From Halichondria panicea (lineage: Eukaryota > Porifera > Demospongiae > Suberitida > Halichondriidae), in NCBI RefSeq assembly GCF_963675165.1, contig NC_087388.1, positions 5,027,047 through 5,091,046 on the forward strand: a DNA stretch of 64,000 bases, given 5' to 3'. Below the pieces are notes generated by a model. The model made no database searches. It was given only the letters and a program-made list of their open reading frames with translations, and was not told the origin of the DNA. Of this stretch, positions 12,506-28,143 are shown piece after piece. Each line of letters opens with the position of its first letter. The stretch's first letter is position 1. Position numbers and translations under genes: made by a program.

Positions 12506-13745
12506 TTAGTCAGTGCACTCCAGCCATGGCTTGTAGTCGGGTACTTCCACAGACACAACACTAAAAACTAGGGTGTCGTGTTTGAGGTACTGAGTGTTCT
12601 TGTAGGCATTGTAGTCAAGGTCAGCGTGGGAGATAAACTTGGGGTGGCCTCTTCCTAACCCTCTTTCACGGCACATCACTCTCTGACTGCTCTCACCCTC
12701 TGCTGGGAATGTGGTTGTCTTCTTGTGATGGTTCTTGTCCTCCAGTTGGTTGAGTAGCTCGAATGTGACCACCCCGGTAAACGGCCAGGACAGGGAGTCG
12801 TCATTAGGTCCCTTCATGAGGCAGGCAAACACCGAAACATGAGTGCCAGTTGCCCCAATATTGATACACATTTTATAGCCATTGCTGAAAGAAAAAAAAG
12901 GTTGGCTGTAAAATCGACTGTTTTTTAGCTGTTGAAATTCTGTTACTTTGAACTTGATTAAAGGCTGTTTCATTGGCTTCATTAGATTCGTTAGCTCAAG
13001 TACTTTATCAGTAGTCACTTGAAAATGTAGCTGATAATCCTCTTCATGCTCCTTGAGATTTTTTCGGAGAAGCATTTGCTTACACCCAACCGTAGCATAT
13101 TTACAGCTTTCATACTGGTAGTTGCAATCAAAACGGTGTAAATTAATACTGTCACGGGGAATGACGAAAGTGCAGCGTACATTCGGGCATCGTACTTTAA
13201 CTTTCGAACATGTATCTAGATGAGTGGTGGTCCTCTCCTGATGTTCCCCCGTCTTCTGGCAATGTGGACACTCGTACTGACGTCTTGGGCAGTCGTTAGT
13301 GAGGTGGTCGTCAAGATCTTTTCGCCGAATCTGGTCTTTGTGGTTGCATTCATTAGTGCAGAGAATGGTGGCGTATTCACAGGTCTTTAGGTGTGTTTCC
13401 AGGGACCCTAGCTCACCAACCCATTGACAGCTTTCGTTGATACAGCTCAATTTGAGGGATTTAATATGACGAGTTGCTACAGTAGTACAATACATTCATT
13501 AAACAGTAAAAAAAACTATAATTGTACTTACTTCGCACATCTTTGAAGAGAGTCAATTTCATACGACAAATAGGACAACTTTTACTATTGTAATCTTCTA
13601 TGCAACTTGAGCAGAACACTTTTCCACAGCCGTTCCCTCCATGTTGTTGAGGGTCCCTAGCTACACTTATGCAAATTGCACACTTCAGCTCATCCGGAGG
13701 TTCAGTAATCCATTGGTAGTCATAACCTCCAACATGCTCTGCCAT
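12506..13745 (-). CDS. RING/TRAF-type zinc finger/MATH protein, paralogue 3
   Basis: Exons 13532-13745 and 12506-13476 join in phase to 394 residues. Architecture and intron position are identical to the copies at 5890-7145 and 7466-8744. RING-like residues are [13 protein letters not shown] and CPIC, again with Lys where the family has His. TRAF-type zinc fingers follow, then a MATH domain ([37 protein letters not shown]). It is the most diverged of the three in the zinc fingers and near the C-terminus (RGLGRGHPKF). It is not nested in an intact gene, but lies 3' of the protease exon-1 relic, as expected if the host gene copy has decayed. Confidence 0.86.
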
Positions 13746-14403
13746 TTTGTTATGAAGCAGCTAGCTAGCTATAGAGTGGGTTTTCCCTGGGAATATCCCT
13801 ACTGTCTTACAATAATTATGGTTGCACTTTTAGTGTTTGTGAAGCCGGTCATCACCCCACCAGTAAAAATTGTGTGGATTGGCCGGGAAAACTACCAGTA
13901 CATGTGAATGACGTTGTAACGAATTGGAGTTATGCTCTCGTCTGATTTCTTGTTTCTACGCTTTTTGGTGGTTCCCCCGGCCAATCCTAGCAATTTTTCA
14001 CATTTCAAATGTTTTTCTAGTTGGTATCTACAGTGTTTAGATCCCACTTGAGTGTTTTTTTGCTTATTATTGCTATGTGCTCTATTTCTAATAGTGGCAA
14101 ATTAATTTAAGCAAATTGCTCTATTAAATGATTCAGGCTATGTACATTGTATTGTCATTTATACAAGGAGACGCACATGTAATAATATGACTGTAGCTAG
14201 ATGCTTAGTCTATAGTAGCACAATAACATAAGTATAATATATACATTTTGTAGAATGGAAGAGGGAAGCTCTATAGTTTTTTCTTTTGGCTTTGTTCGAG
14301 AATAGTAGGAGCTGCTTGTTTCTTGGGCAGTGTGCTGTGCTTGTTTACTGCAAGGCTGCATTGGGGAGGAGCTGGATGTAGGCATGGATTGAACAGTAAG
14401 AGC

Positions 14404-15080
14404 ATAGATTGAAAAGGAAGGGATTGGAAACGAACGGGCCTCCCTGTGTAAATGGTTGAAACACTCTGCGTTATATTTCGCGCTCGCGAATATTTTCGTG
14501 ATTGAACAGTCTGTGTTGTATTTTAACTGTTTCTAGCTCTCCTATCCACTAGCGATCACTCAGAAGCTGGGAGGTACTCTAGAGAAGTAAGTTTATACCA
14601 CTGACAAGCTCTAAGTCGTTGTCTTTACTCTGTTTCCAATTTTTGTTGAGTTTAGCTTGAATTACTCTATGTCAACTTTTCTCTTTCACTGCTGTGAAGT
14701 CAAAACAGCAAAGGACATTGCTTGACTGGGTTATTATGTATCTTAGTGCTACATAGAATGGCTTCATGCTATGGATAAGCTGTACTGTTCATAAACATTT
14801 GCAGTATACTCCTTCAAACTGCTTTAGTATACTTTTATAAAAGTTTTAGACACACCACGGGCTTTGACCTCTCACGACTTCATAGTAAGAGTTAATAAGT
14901 TTAATAATAAGTTGAGTTAATTAATAAGAGTTAATAAGTTTCCTTCTTGTATAGCTGTTTAGTGATAGTGGATGCGTGGCTTAGTAAACTTTTTAGAGCT
15001 AAATTCTCTTAAAAAAAATCAACATTAAAAGTGATCAATTTCACTATTTTTATGCACAGCACATTGTAGAGCAGTCAAGA
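14404..15080. mobile_element. Degraded copy of the CAGAGATA-family element, inverted to the one at 15690
   Basis: From about 14530 to 15075 this matches the reverse complement of 15795-16340 over several hundred bases. Shared stretches include the CTCTCCTATCCACTAG block, the CACTGACAAGCTCTAAG block and the AGAGCAGTCAAGACAGG block. Its outer end (GGGATTGGAAACGAAC) resembles the family terminus. No target duplication was found and the inner end is lost. Confidence 0.65.
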
Positions 15081-15120
15081 CAGGAACCATCATCAGGGAG
15101 AGGTCGACAATAAAAATAAT

Positions 15121-15356
15121 CTACTTCACAAATATATTAACAATACAATACTCTGGATCGCTTGTGTCTGGCACAGGCATTTGTAGCAATGGTGTTGTTG
15201 GGTTTACTCGGTCAACTTCAACAGCTCCTGCTCTTGACCAATCCGCCCAGAGTTTAACACCCCATTCCGTACACGCATTAGTTTTGACTGGAATTGCAGA
15301 AGAACGCAGTTTAAGCTCTTTGGAGTCACTTACAGGTGCAGCAAATCGACTAGCCA
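15121..15356 (-). CDS. Fragment resembling the N-terminus of DUF3504/Crypton-derived recombinase proteins
   Basis: The reading frame MASRFAAPVSDSKELKLRSS followed by ACTEWGVKLWADW resembles the short N-terminal segment found before the recombinase core of DUF3504 (Crypton-derived, KCTD1/ZMYM-like) proteins, which are multi-copy in many invertebrates. The rest of the protein is absent: the frame stops after about 78 residues. It lies between two inverted copies of a DNA transposon, so it may be passenger sequence or a separate relic. The recognition rests on one short motif. Confidence 0.35.
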
Positions 15357-15443
15357 TTTTGTCAAAAAAATGGCTATAGTATACTGATTTTTCGAACCAT
15401 AGTATACGGAGCAATCCGGCAAGTGGTCACGTGAAGCACTAAA

Positions 15444-15614
15444 ACATTTAGAACACACCTACCCAAGACCACGTGCTTTAATGCCAGTGCCTTGGATTGG
15501 CTCTCGGTTACGTAATGCACTCGGCTCCGCCTCGAGCATTACGTTAACCTCGAGCCAATCCTCGGCACGCATTAAAACACTTAATCTTGGCTAGGTGTGT
15601 TCTAAATATTACAT
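15444..15614. repeat. Foldback (palindromic) MITE
   Basis: This is a 170-bp near-palindrome. TTTAGAACACACCTACCCAA at the left pairs with the right end, and GATTGGCTCTCGGTTACGTA pairs across a short loop (GCTCCGCCT). It would fold into one long hairpin. No coding capacity. Confidence 0.8.
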
Positions 15615-15689
15615 AGAGCATAATTATAGCCATGTAATGAATGTTTTATGTTAGGCCCAAAAATGCAGTCCCATATAATGATATAGTAC

Positions 15690-16463
15690 CAGAGATACAA
15701 AAGAAAGGGGATTGGAAACGAAATTTTTACGAAATTTTTGCGTGAAGCATTCCGCGTTATAGGGCGTGGCTAAAACTACAAAGGATTATATTTAGTCAGC
15801 ATGCTCATTACCTGTCTTGACTGCTCTACAATGTGCTGTACATAGAAACAGTGAAATTGATCATTTTTAATGTTGATTTTTCTAAAAAGTAAAGAGAATT
15901 TAGCTCTAAAAAGTCGACTAAGCCATGCAGCCACTATTACTAGACAAATAAATGCTACGCAAGAAGAAATAGCCTTTACTATGAAGTCGTAGGAGGGACA
16001 GGCCCGTGGTGTGTCTAAAAGTATACTAAAGCAGTTTGAAGGACTATACTGCAAATGTTTATGAACAGTACAGCTTATTTATAGCATGAAGCCATTCTAT
16101 GTAGCACTTAGATACATAATAACCAAGTCAAGCAATGTCCTTTGCTGTTTTGACTTCACAGGAGGGACAGAGAAAAGTTGACATAGAGTAATTCAAACTA
16201 AACTCAAAAAAATTGGAAACAGAGTAAAGACAACGGACTTAGAGCTTGTCAGTGGTATAAGCTTACTTCTCTCAAGTATCTCCCAGGCCCTGAGTGATCT
16301 CTAGTGGATAGGAGAGCTAGAAACCAGGGATACAAAACCGTAGCGCAGTCCTCCATGTAATTATTTACGAGCGCAATAATTACACGGAGTGCTTCACCGG
16401 ATGTCAGTCCTTTTACATAGGGCGTGGGCGGTTGTTTCCAATCCCCTTTCTTTTGTATCTCTG
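15690..16463. mobile_element. 774-bp non-autonomous DNA transposon, CAGAGATA ends, 7-bp target duplication
   Basis: Terminal inverted repeats of about 30 bp start CAGAGATACAAAAGAAAGG. The flanking direct repeat is ATAGTAC at 15683-15689 and 16464-16470. No protein is encoded. CAGAG ends suggest hAT-like ancestry, although hAT usually makes 8-bp duplications. The right target duplication overlaps the first base of the next element, so this one inserted at its edge. A related element with the same duplication length lies at 20566-21027. Confidence 0.85.
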
Positions 16464-16469
16464 ATAGTA

Positions 16470-16859
16470 CCGTATATCTTCTAATTTATCGGACAGCAAA
16501 AAAATTGGAACGGTCCGGGTATAATTGGAACAGATTTTTATAGAGCATGCGAAGTGTCTGGAATAATTAGAACAAGCAAGCAGCTGCATGCAAGCTAGCT
16601 AAGTTTAATACAACAGTGTCGACTGAATAGTTGCACTATATAGCTATCTAAAACTAGCTACTCAAAGCTATCTAACTGCAGCACTCTAAGTCTTACTTGC
16701 CGTCTATGAATGTACCTCAACTTTTCTAGGTATTGTCCGAATATTTAGAACAAATGTAATATTAAAGCACTGGAGTGTCCGTTGTATTAGAACAACGAAA
16801 ATTGCCCAAAAGAGTGTCCGGGGTAATTAGAAGTGTCCGATAGATTAGGAGATATACGG
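16470..16859. mobile_element. MITE with TA target duplication
   Basis: The 390-bp element begins CCGTATATCTTCTAATTTAT and ends with the matching inverted ATAGATTAGGAGATATACGG, flanked by TA. Inside are degenerate copies of a GTCCG...ATTAGAAC motif. It is non-coding and of mariner type by its TA flanks. Confidence 0.8.
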
Positions 16860-16943
16860 TATACCTGCTCTGAGGCACTTTTCCCATGTACTTCCCATGT
16901 AGATCTTATCTACAGGTGTCTAAATAAAGTTTTTCACCTTCAG

Positions 16944-17526
16944 AGTGTCCACCATATTGCACTATGGAGTATTGTTCCGCCCGGCCTACCAGAACAGCAC
17001 TTTGTACCTTGTGAGTTCATACACTCAATTGTACAATACATCCGCTTAACTTTTAAACTGTTGTCTAATCCATTAGGAGAGAACCTGAGGGTGTCATGTG
17101 TGATGCAAAGTGCCGTGTTACCTACTGTCACACCTGTTACTATGACGATGAGTATCGCCCCCTGATAAGTAGCTGCAAAACGTGCTCTGGTATTGAGAAT
17201 GAGTTCAACAAGGCCAAGTGTTTCAGAATGTGGGCGGTGTGTACGAGACGAGCTGATGGGGAGGCCTATCCCAAGGTAACTACAGTATTGCTTGCTTTGG
17301 ATATGAGTTGAGCATAAGTAATCCATTGTTAGAGTAACATAAATTTCCTATTTGCATATATCTCTATTCAGGGCATGGGGACGAGGCTGGTATAGCCCAT
17401 AATATGCTGGCCGTGCATTTATGGTGATGTAGTTACGGTTAATTGTATTCTCTTTGTGCACTTTAGGTACGTGCTCGGGAAAGGACCAGTGAAAAGTTCA
17501 AGTGTTACGAGCAACCCTGTGCCTGA
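16944..17526 (+). CDS. Cysteine-rich protein of unknown function, C-terminal exons
   Basis: Three exons (16944-17010, 17077-17275, 17467-17526) join in phase with good GT-AG borders and end in TGA, giving about 108 residues. The product is rich in cysteine (CPPYCTMEYC, CDAKCRVTYCHTCYYDD, SCKTCSGIE, CYEQPCA at the C-terminus), which suggests disulphides or metal binding in an extracellular protein. I recognise no family. The upstream exon, needed for phase 1 entry, was not found. The transposon cluster at 14400-16860 lies directly upstream and may separate it or have destroyed it. Confidence 0.5.
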
Positions 17527-18628
17527 AATGACACCAATAATTATTATGTAAATACGTATGGTCATAGTTACTAGATCTATAGTGTGTATACCATGAGAAC
17601 AGTCTATATTTATTGCCTTTTGTAGCCCAACTAAAATTAGCTATATAACTGTCTTAAGTTTATATTATTAATTATGCGCAACAACTTGTCCCAAATTTAA
17701 AAATCACTATAGAAAAATATATTTGGTTTTAATCTAATACAGATCTAGAGAGGTCTACCATCTCATGCATGCATGCATGCAGTTCGTCAGCGATGATAGA
17801 CTGAGGCAACCAATACATTAATGCATGGGGAGAGACTGGGGGAGTTCCTCTAAGCCTCAGTCTTGAATTACCCTTCCATCAAAAAGTGCCACCCTCATCG
17901 ATCATACAGGCAACACTCTATAATTACAATCTATATAGAGATTAATATGGTATACAACTGCCACAATGTGTCTTGCAACAGGGAAATGAAGATACTTAAC
18001 AAACAGTTACCTGTGCTTGCCAGATATCAATCAATTGTTTTACAATCCTCTTTAGTCACTGTATTTTGATGAGTAGTGTCCAGACCACTTTACAGTGATA
18101 GCACCACCTCCGCAGTTCCTTGACGAAAGCTTTGTTAGCATCCAAAAATCAACCAAGAAAATCGGACACCATGCAGATATTGGGAGACTATACACTCTTG
18201 AGCACCCCAGTACATATAGATTCGTGGAAATCCTTCAAATTTATGGTCTGAGGAAATGAGGCTAGACCTGTACTTGTTAAGAATACACCTATATATAATT
18301 TATATCCACAGAGATTTGGAGCTAAGGCATGGCCTACTGTCAGAGTTCGAGGGGTTTTCAAGAAGCACGCAATCTCTCACCGCAGCAAGAGGACTGCTGA
18401 AAAGAGTTCTGCAAGAGGTGGCGCAATGACCAAGGATGGAGGCACAAAATGCTTTAATGATAATTGGGGCAAAATGGGATAGTGTTGACAATACGCTAAT
18501 AAAAATGTCCTATACAAAGTATCCATGCCAAAAAACTAGAATCTCTAAGTAAATACAAAGAGTCAGACTAACCATGCACCTATATTTGGGCACTCAACAA
18601 TAAAAAAAAATGTCGGTGCTTTCTCCGT
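17527..18628 (+). other. Mostly non-coding; two coding-like fragments around 18100-18480
   Basis: On the plus strand, about 18099-18259 reads openly (APPPQFLDESFVS, then GRLYTLEHPSTYRFVEILQ) up to a TGA. A second open stretch at about 18311-18481 begins after an acceptor-like CCACAG and reads RFGAKAWPTVRVRGVFKKH. Neither is recognised. They could be transposase remnants or exons of an unknown gene. Confidence 0.25.
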
Positions 18629-19315
18629 CTAACCCTCCCTGCACTCTGCTGTGCAGAGGGGTGGGGGTTGTGTAGAGAGCCACTGCAAGAGATTGTCCAA
18701 GGAGCACTGGTTCTCATTGTCCAGACCTCTACTATCTACATGTATGTCATACGGCAGATCAAACCCAACAACGAACGCAAACCTGAGAGGGGAACATGAA
18801 ATGTAATAAGCAATAAGATTATCGTTTCCTGAGCTTAAGAATTGTACTTGGTTTTGACTTACTGTTGGTCCATGTTGTCAATTGTCACATTACCACTGCC
18901 AAAAGATCCATCCTCACAAATGTACCTGAAAAGGCGTAAACAAAAAGCAAATTATAATCAATTACCCGGAAACAAAATCCTTGATGAAAAACTTACGTAA
19001 ACATTAACGGACAAATACTATTTCCAGAGTCGGCGCATGTGAGAGAATAATAATGTCATGGATATACAAATTTGAAAAACACATACCTCTGAACAGGCAA
19101 ACCGTTTGGTACTGCACAATCAGTAAAATTCCTACAAGAAAAGGAATGGTATAATTATAGAGAGGAGACTATGAATTCTGAGGTTGGGTATCTCCAATTT
19201 CTGTGTGTATATAATTATACTGGAACAATAAGCACTCATTATGAGACTGTGATTCTCTGAACCAGTTTGTCTCACCTTTCCACCACACCCAGGTTACCGA
19301 GGAAGGAAAGAGATC
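18629..19315 (-). CDS. Unknown secreted-type cysteine-containing protein, C-terminal exons
   Basis: Five small exons chain in phase on the minus strand: 19276-19315, 19087-19131, 18997-19038, 18863-18925, 18629-18782. They encode about 114 residues, including NFTDCAVPNG, CADSGNSICPLMFTYICEDG, DLPYDIHVDSRGLDNENQC and the end LCTAECREG. The even spacing of Cys suggests an extracellular fold; no family is recognised. The intron 19039-19086 (48 bp) has a good GT donor but ends in AC, not AG, if the phases are right. The 5' exons were not located. The gene is convergent with the cysteine-rich gene ending at 17526. Confidence 0.5.
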
Positions 19316-20417
19316 CTGGAGACAAGTATTCAGTCAAGAATGACTTATCTCTGTGCAAATAATTTGTGCAATTGTGTTGGCTTAAAATCTTACACTCAAT
19401 TCCTTACATCACAAAGTTGCTGCCTGGTCCAGTATCTATCCCCTCAGTTGAGAACATAATAGTACACTTGAGTTCTATCATACCAGTCAGGCATGCAGTT
19501 TGCAAGTGGAACTCTTTTTGTACAAAGCACTCGATTCATTTCGACAGCAGATTAATTTTCCTGACTTTGCAGTTTTGATTTGCATTTTGCAGATCGATTG
19601 CAGTTTTGATCTGATGCAGTTTTGATCTGATAGTTCAGCTGATTATGTGGCTTCCAATCAAACAGATAAATTTTTATTTTTGACACAAATAATTATTATG
19701 AGATAGGCACTCACATAATTTGGACTACTAGCCTATATATTGGATCATAAATAACATGAATTCGTCATCACTCATCACTAATAAACCACAGACACTACAA
19801 AAACTCGTATCTATAATGATGTCACTGCTCAGAGGTCAATGCACATTTGAGGTAACCTTCATACCTTATAATTATGGTAAGACTTTCAATAAAGGACATG
19901 TATGGCAAATATCAGGCAAAAAACTGTCATTTGACACAATAGTCAGTGAAAACCACAAATCATATTTTGTCGGTGTATATACGTCAGTAGCCTACTAGCG
20001 TAATCTATTAATTTTTTTGCAACAAGACCAAAGTATATAGGTTTATACAAGAGTAGATAAGTACTCTTGGTTTATAGTAAAGGGTGAAATCATGAAGGGA
20101 TTGCACAACATATATATAGTGTGAGGAATGCCCCAACAGGACAAGAACAAGACATGAACATTTTTAATGGTGATCACACTATATACACACAAACAGAAGT
20201 ACATAAAGTACTCTTGATACAATAGTGTAATAAGGATAAAGGCTATAGTGACCTAACATCAACACATCTTAAGTTCAGTACTTTTCATACCCACATGACA
20301 TCCTGCACATGCATGTGTGGTTACTGTAATTGAGAGGTGTAACAGTCTGTCTCTAACTACACCTTTAAAAAGTTGTGCTCTCATTTTGATACTGAATTAC
20401 AAGAAACATTGCCAATA
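19316..20417. other. Gene-poor stretch upstream of the SRCR receptor
   Basis: No exon could be supported on either strand, although 5' exons of the minus-strand gene ending at 18629 may be hidden here. The last few hundred bases should contain the promoter of the SRCR gene starting at 20418. Confidence 0.4.
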
Positions 20418-24674
<4,257 letters not shown>

Positions 24675-25423
24675 CTATGCATGGGTACTGCCCACGCATC
24701 ATGCAAGTATTTATTATATATAGTGTTATTTACTGATAGTAATTTATAGCAAATTAGTATATCTGCTGTATTTGATGTCTCATAGCTCAATTTTCATCTC
24801 TCCTTCAATTGTTATTTTTCATCGCATGCTGACTATAATTATATGATATATAGGACCAAGTGAATCACTAAATAAACTCGTATAATCACCTAGGCTATAG
24901 GTGATGTCCAGTGATTATAATTATTCCCATAATGATCATTAATTCCTATATACAGCCAGGCATTATCCAGATTTAAAGCATCTTGAATTAATGTGCGAGT
25001 ATATACATGTACACAGCAAATAGCAATGAAATTAATTAGATTTTGTTTGCTATATTGAGCTAGCTAGCATAATTATTGGAAATTAAGCAATTAACCCTTT
25101 CCCGGCTTTATTAAAACAAGAAAATACAGAATAAAACATGTTTTTCTTTAAAAATCCATATCTTATGAACCATACATTGAAATCACTTGTAACTATTTCC
25201 TACAGGTAGTCCAGACCCCGGGGGTACCATGACATCATCATCGTTACCTAGCAACTGACCACCCCCAACTAATTAGCGATTGTTTACAAACATTTACAAT
25301 TATGTACACAAACAATATTGTATGAAGGCACAAAGTGACTATAGACACTAACTAAAGTAAGTGTTCTAAGTGTTCTCAATGTTCTCACGGTGACATGGTT
25401 CAATCAGGATCTGCCGAAACTTC
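24675..25423. other. 3' flank of the SRCR gene, no gene seen
   Basis: It contains the poly(A) signal at 24871 and AT-rich sequence with many ATAATTATA-type palindromes. No exon is supported. Confidence 0.5.
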
Positions 25424-25474
25424 TACAGGTATAATAGATGACCTCAATTACCAGGTCCTTGCCGTGGGTTACTG
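25424..25474 (+). pseudogene. Relic of protease exon 10
   Basis: TACAGGTA, then GATGACCTC, and the CAGGTCCTTGCCGTGGGTTA block correspond to the acceptor and start of the last exon of the protease at 10049 (GATGACCTCGATCACCAAGT, CCTTGCCGTTGGTTATGG). About 50 bp are preserved, including the acceptor, before similarity ends at a stop codon. With the exon-1 relic at 10761 it brackets TRAF paralogue 3. Confidence 0.65.
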
Positions 25475-25619
25475 AGATCATTATCTGTGGGTCACTTTCT
25501 GCACTATATATTGTCAGCATTTTTGTGTCCGGCTTTTTTGTGCCCGGAATCTAAATTTATACTGGTTAAAGCTCTCCATCTCGGGGCTAAAAAAACAAAG
25601 TATAAATATAACAGGTATA

Positions 25620-26450
25620 GGTGCATTCAGTACTCTTAGATCCTTGATTCCTCCGTCTAGCCAGCTCAGCAGCGATAGCTGCCCTGCCAGGAGAGAATCT
25701 TGCTCCTCTTATTGCCTGGATCGAGGATCTGAGTAGGGAGAATGAGAGGCGACATCTTAGCAGTTGAGGGGTGTTGCTGTATATAGGGCGTCCCATTTGT
25801 AGGAGAGCAGGGATGCCAATCTTTTGTAGAAGGTTGTCATGGCCTCTCTGCCCATTCCTCCAGTGGTATACTATAAGGGACGTGCGAATGAGGCATGTTA
25901 ATTCATTTCTCTGTTCGTACGATCTTTTTTCTCTTTCGTGTTTGTTATAGTATGCAGACTACATGTTAAAGAGCCTTTGTTTGATGGAGCATGCACTGTA
26001 AAAAATGATTGAAAAAAAGTGCGGTGGACACACTAAAACCGTCGCATATAGCACGCTTTTTTGAAAAAGTGTGCTATATGCGACGGTTTTAGTGTGCTCA
26101 CCGCACTTTTTTTTTTACAGTGTGGGGATTGAATACTCTGACATTGAAGTATTAGGTCTGCCTCCCCACACTCCATTCGCAGAGATGTCAAGGCGAGCTC
26201 CATCTTGAGTGTTGGCTGATGCACCCCAGAATTTTTCATCCGTGATGGGCTGCAGGTCGGGTTCTATGCGAACATCATTGCATACATGTTCTATAAGGAA
26301 GGCCTTGCCACAGTCACATTTTGTAGAGGTATTTGTGGGATTCCATCCATAGCGCAGTGCTAGAGCATCTTGGAAGGTTCCCTTGTGCAGGGTAAAGCCG
26401 TGTGGAAGTGTTGTCAGCCACGAGGAAGTGCCTTTCTCACTGCAATATAA
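25620..26450 (-). pseudogene. Dead retroelement-type ORF, C-terminal region after the reverse transcriptase
   Basis: Read on the minus strand, 26440-26125 gives LTTLPHGFTLHKGTFQDALA, LRYGWNPTN, CDCGKAFLIEH and DGARLDISANGVWGG. After an interruption, 25960-25640 gives HEREKR/YEQR-like residues, WRNGQRGHDN-like residues and LLRCRLSFSLLRSSIQAIRG. This is the multi-copy segment found C-terminal to reverse transcriptases in sponge and cnidarian genomes. There are several frameshifts and stops, and a CACTG MITE is inserted at 25994-26122. Confidence 0.7.
25994..26122. mobile_element. 129-bp perfect-hairpin MITE with CACTGTAAAAAA ends
   Basis: The element begins CACTGTAAAAAATG and ends TTTTTTTTACAGTG. 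The inner arms (AAACCGTCGCATATAGCAC and complement) fold almost completely. Its termini are shared with the 4.66 kb element at 27143-31799, so it is probably a deletion derivative mobilised by the same transposase. It interrupts the dead retroelement. Confidence 0.88.
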
Positions 26451-28143
26451 ATATTTTCAGGGTGCCTGAAAGAAGTTCTTTCAACTCGTTCGCTTTAGAG
26501 TCATTCTCTTGGTTATTCTTCCTCCTACTGAGCCATTTTCTTCTGGTCCAGTTGGATGAATATGTTCAAAATTATGCATAACCAAGGCCTATAGCTATAG
26601 CATAATTGTGCTGGTATTAATTTAGCGCCATCCCACACATGGTAGCTAGGTTCTAAGCTCTGCAAGTACTGCATAGCCTCGATTCCCGGCCGCTTGAACA
26701 AGGCCTGGAATCGAGGCTAGTACTGCAGGTTTACTAAGCTTGCACATGCGTAGTAAGTATAGATCTACAAGATCTGACTACATGTACAAGGTACTCCCCC
26801 TCACCTACAAGATGGCTAGAATCACTGCTCCGGAGTTGGAGCAGTTCCTAGTCGCTAACAGTTCAGTTGACTGGACGTGTACTAGGAACAGGTGCTTATG
26901 GCAGTGTGGAGGAAGTGGAGATCCCGGGAGCAACAGTAGCTGCCAAGAAATTGCACCAACAGCTTGTCAACCTGGGCTCTCCACAGCAGGTAGAAGATCT
27001 ATAATATAGATACACTGTTGTTTTTTATAGCCTGCATGGCCTGTATAATTTACTGGGTGATTTTCCCTCACAGGTTGAGAAATGGGTGACTGACTTCGTG
27101 GAGGAGTGTAAGCTGATGAGCCAGCTCCGTCACCCTCACATACACTGTAAAAAATGTAGTGTGCTGAGCACACTTATGGTTGCCATTGAAGTGTGGCCAA
27201 CACACTTGCTACACTTGAGTGATTTTTATAGTGTGCTGGGCACACCATATAAAAGTGTGAACAAAATAAAGTGTGTGTAGCACACTATTCGCGTAGCAGA
27301 GAAAGTGTGCATGGCACACTCGCACATGAATGAAAATTAACATCGATTTATGGAAGTTTTGATCACGATCTTTTCCCTAATTTGGCAATGATCTTGATAT
27401 CTCTTTCTCAATGCCTGTGATATTTGTATACATGTATAATTATTCATGCTAATCCATAACATCAACAAGATAGTTACAATCATAATTATAGTTTTCTACT
27501 TATACAGAATCAACACAGATCAGAGAATGTAAAACATGACTGTGCATAAGAGATTGAAAGAAAAAGAAATGAACTGTTTTGAAGCCCAACACGTCTTAGT
27601 TCCTTTCAGCCATCCACTGCAGGGGATAAAAAACAACAACATCTCAATACTAACCCATGATGAACTGATAATCAGTTACTTTGATAAAAGTGGAGTATAA
27701 TAATTGCTTTTCGAGTGTAAAAGCACTGATATACAATTAATGCCCTTGAGCACATGCTGCTTTGGTTACAAAGCATTAGTATAATTCTGTAAATAAGGAG
27801 GCAGTTCATTATTACCTGAGGCGCTGCTCTTTACTGATAAGCGTAAAACTAATAAATAGGTAGCGCTTTAGCTAGCTAGTGCAAAGCTACCTAAATTGTA
27901 ACCTGAATTGAAACTTCATTTGTACAAGCAGATGATTATTAGCACCATGGTGTGCCTCGGTAGAGGTGCCAAAGCTACATAATATTAGTAGATGGTCCTT
28001 GTGCAGCTGTATATATATAGCAGTCTACTGTGTCGATCTGTACATGTTATAAATATGCTCTTATTGATACACAACTGATCATGATAGTACCCCAAGATTG
28101 TGTAAATACCCTAACAAAGACCAGCAAGTAAAAGTGGGCTTAC

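Noticed and set aside
19756-19998. 80-codon plus-strand frame
   Set aside because: No recognisable features and AT-rich composition like its surroundings; not supported as a gene.
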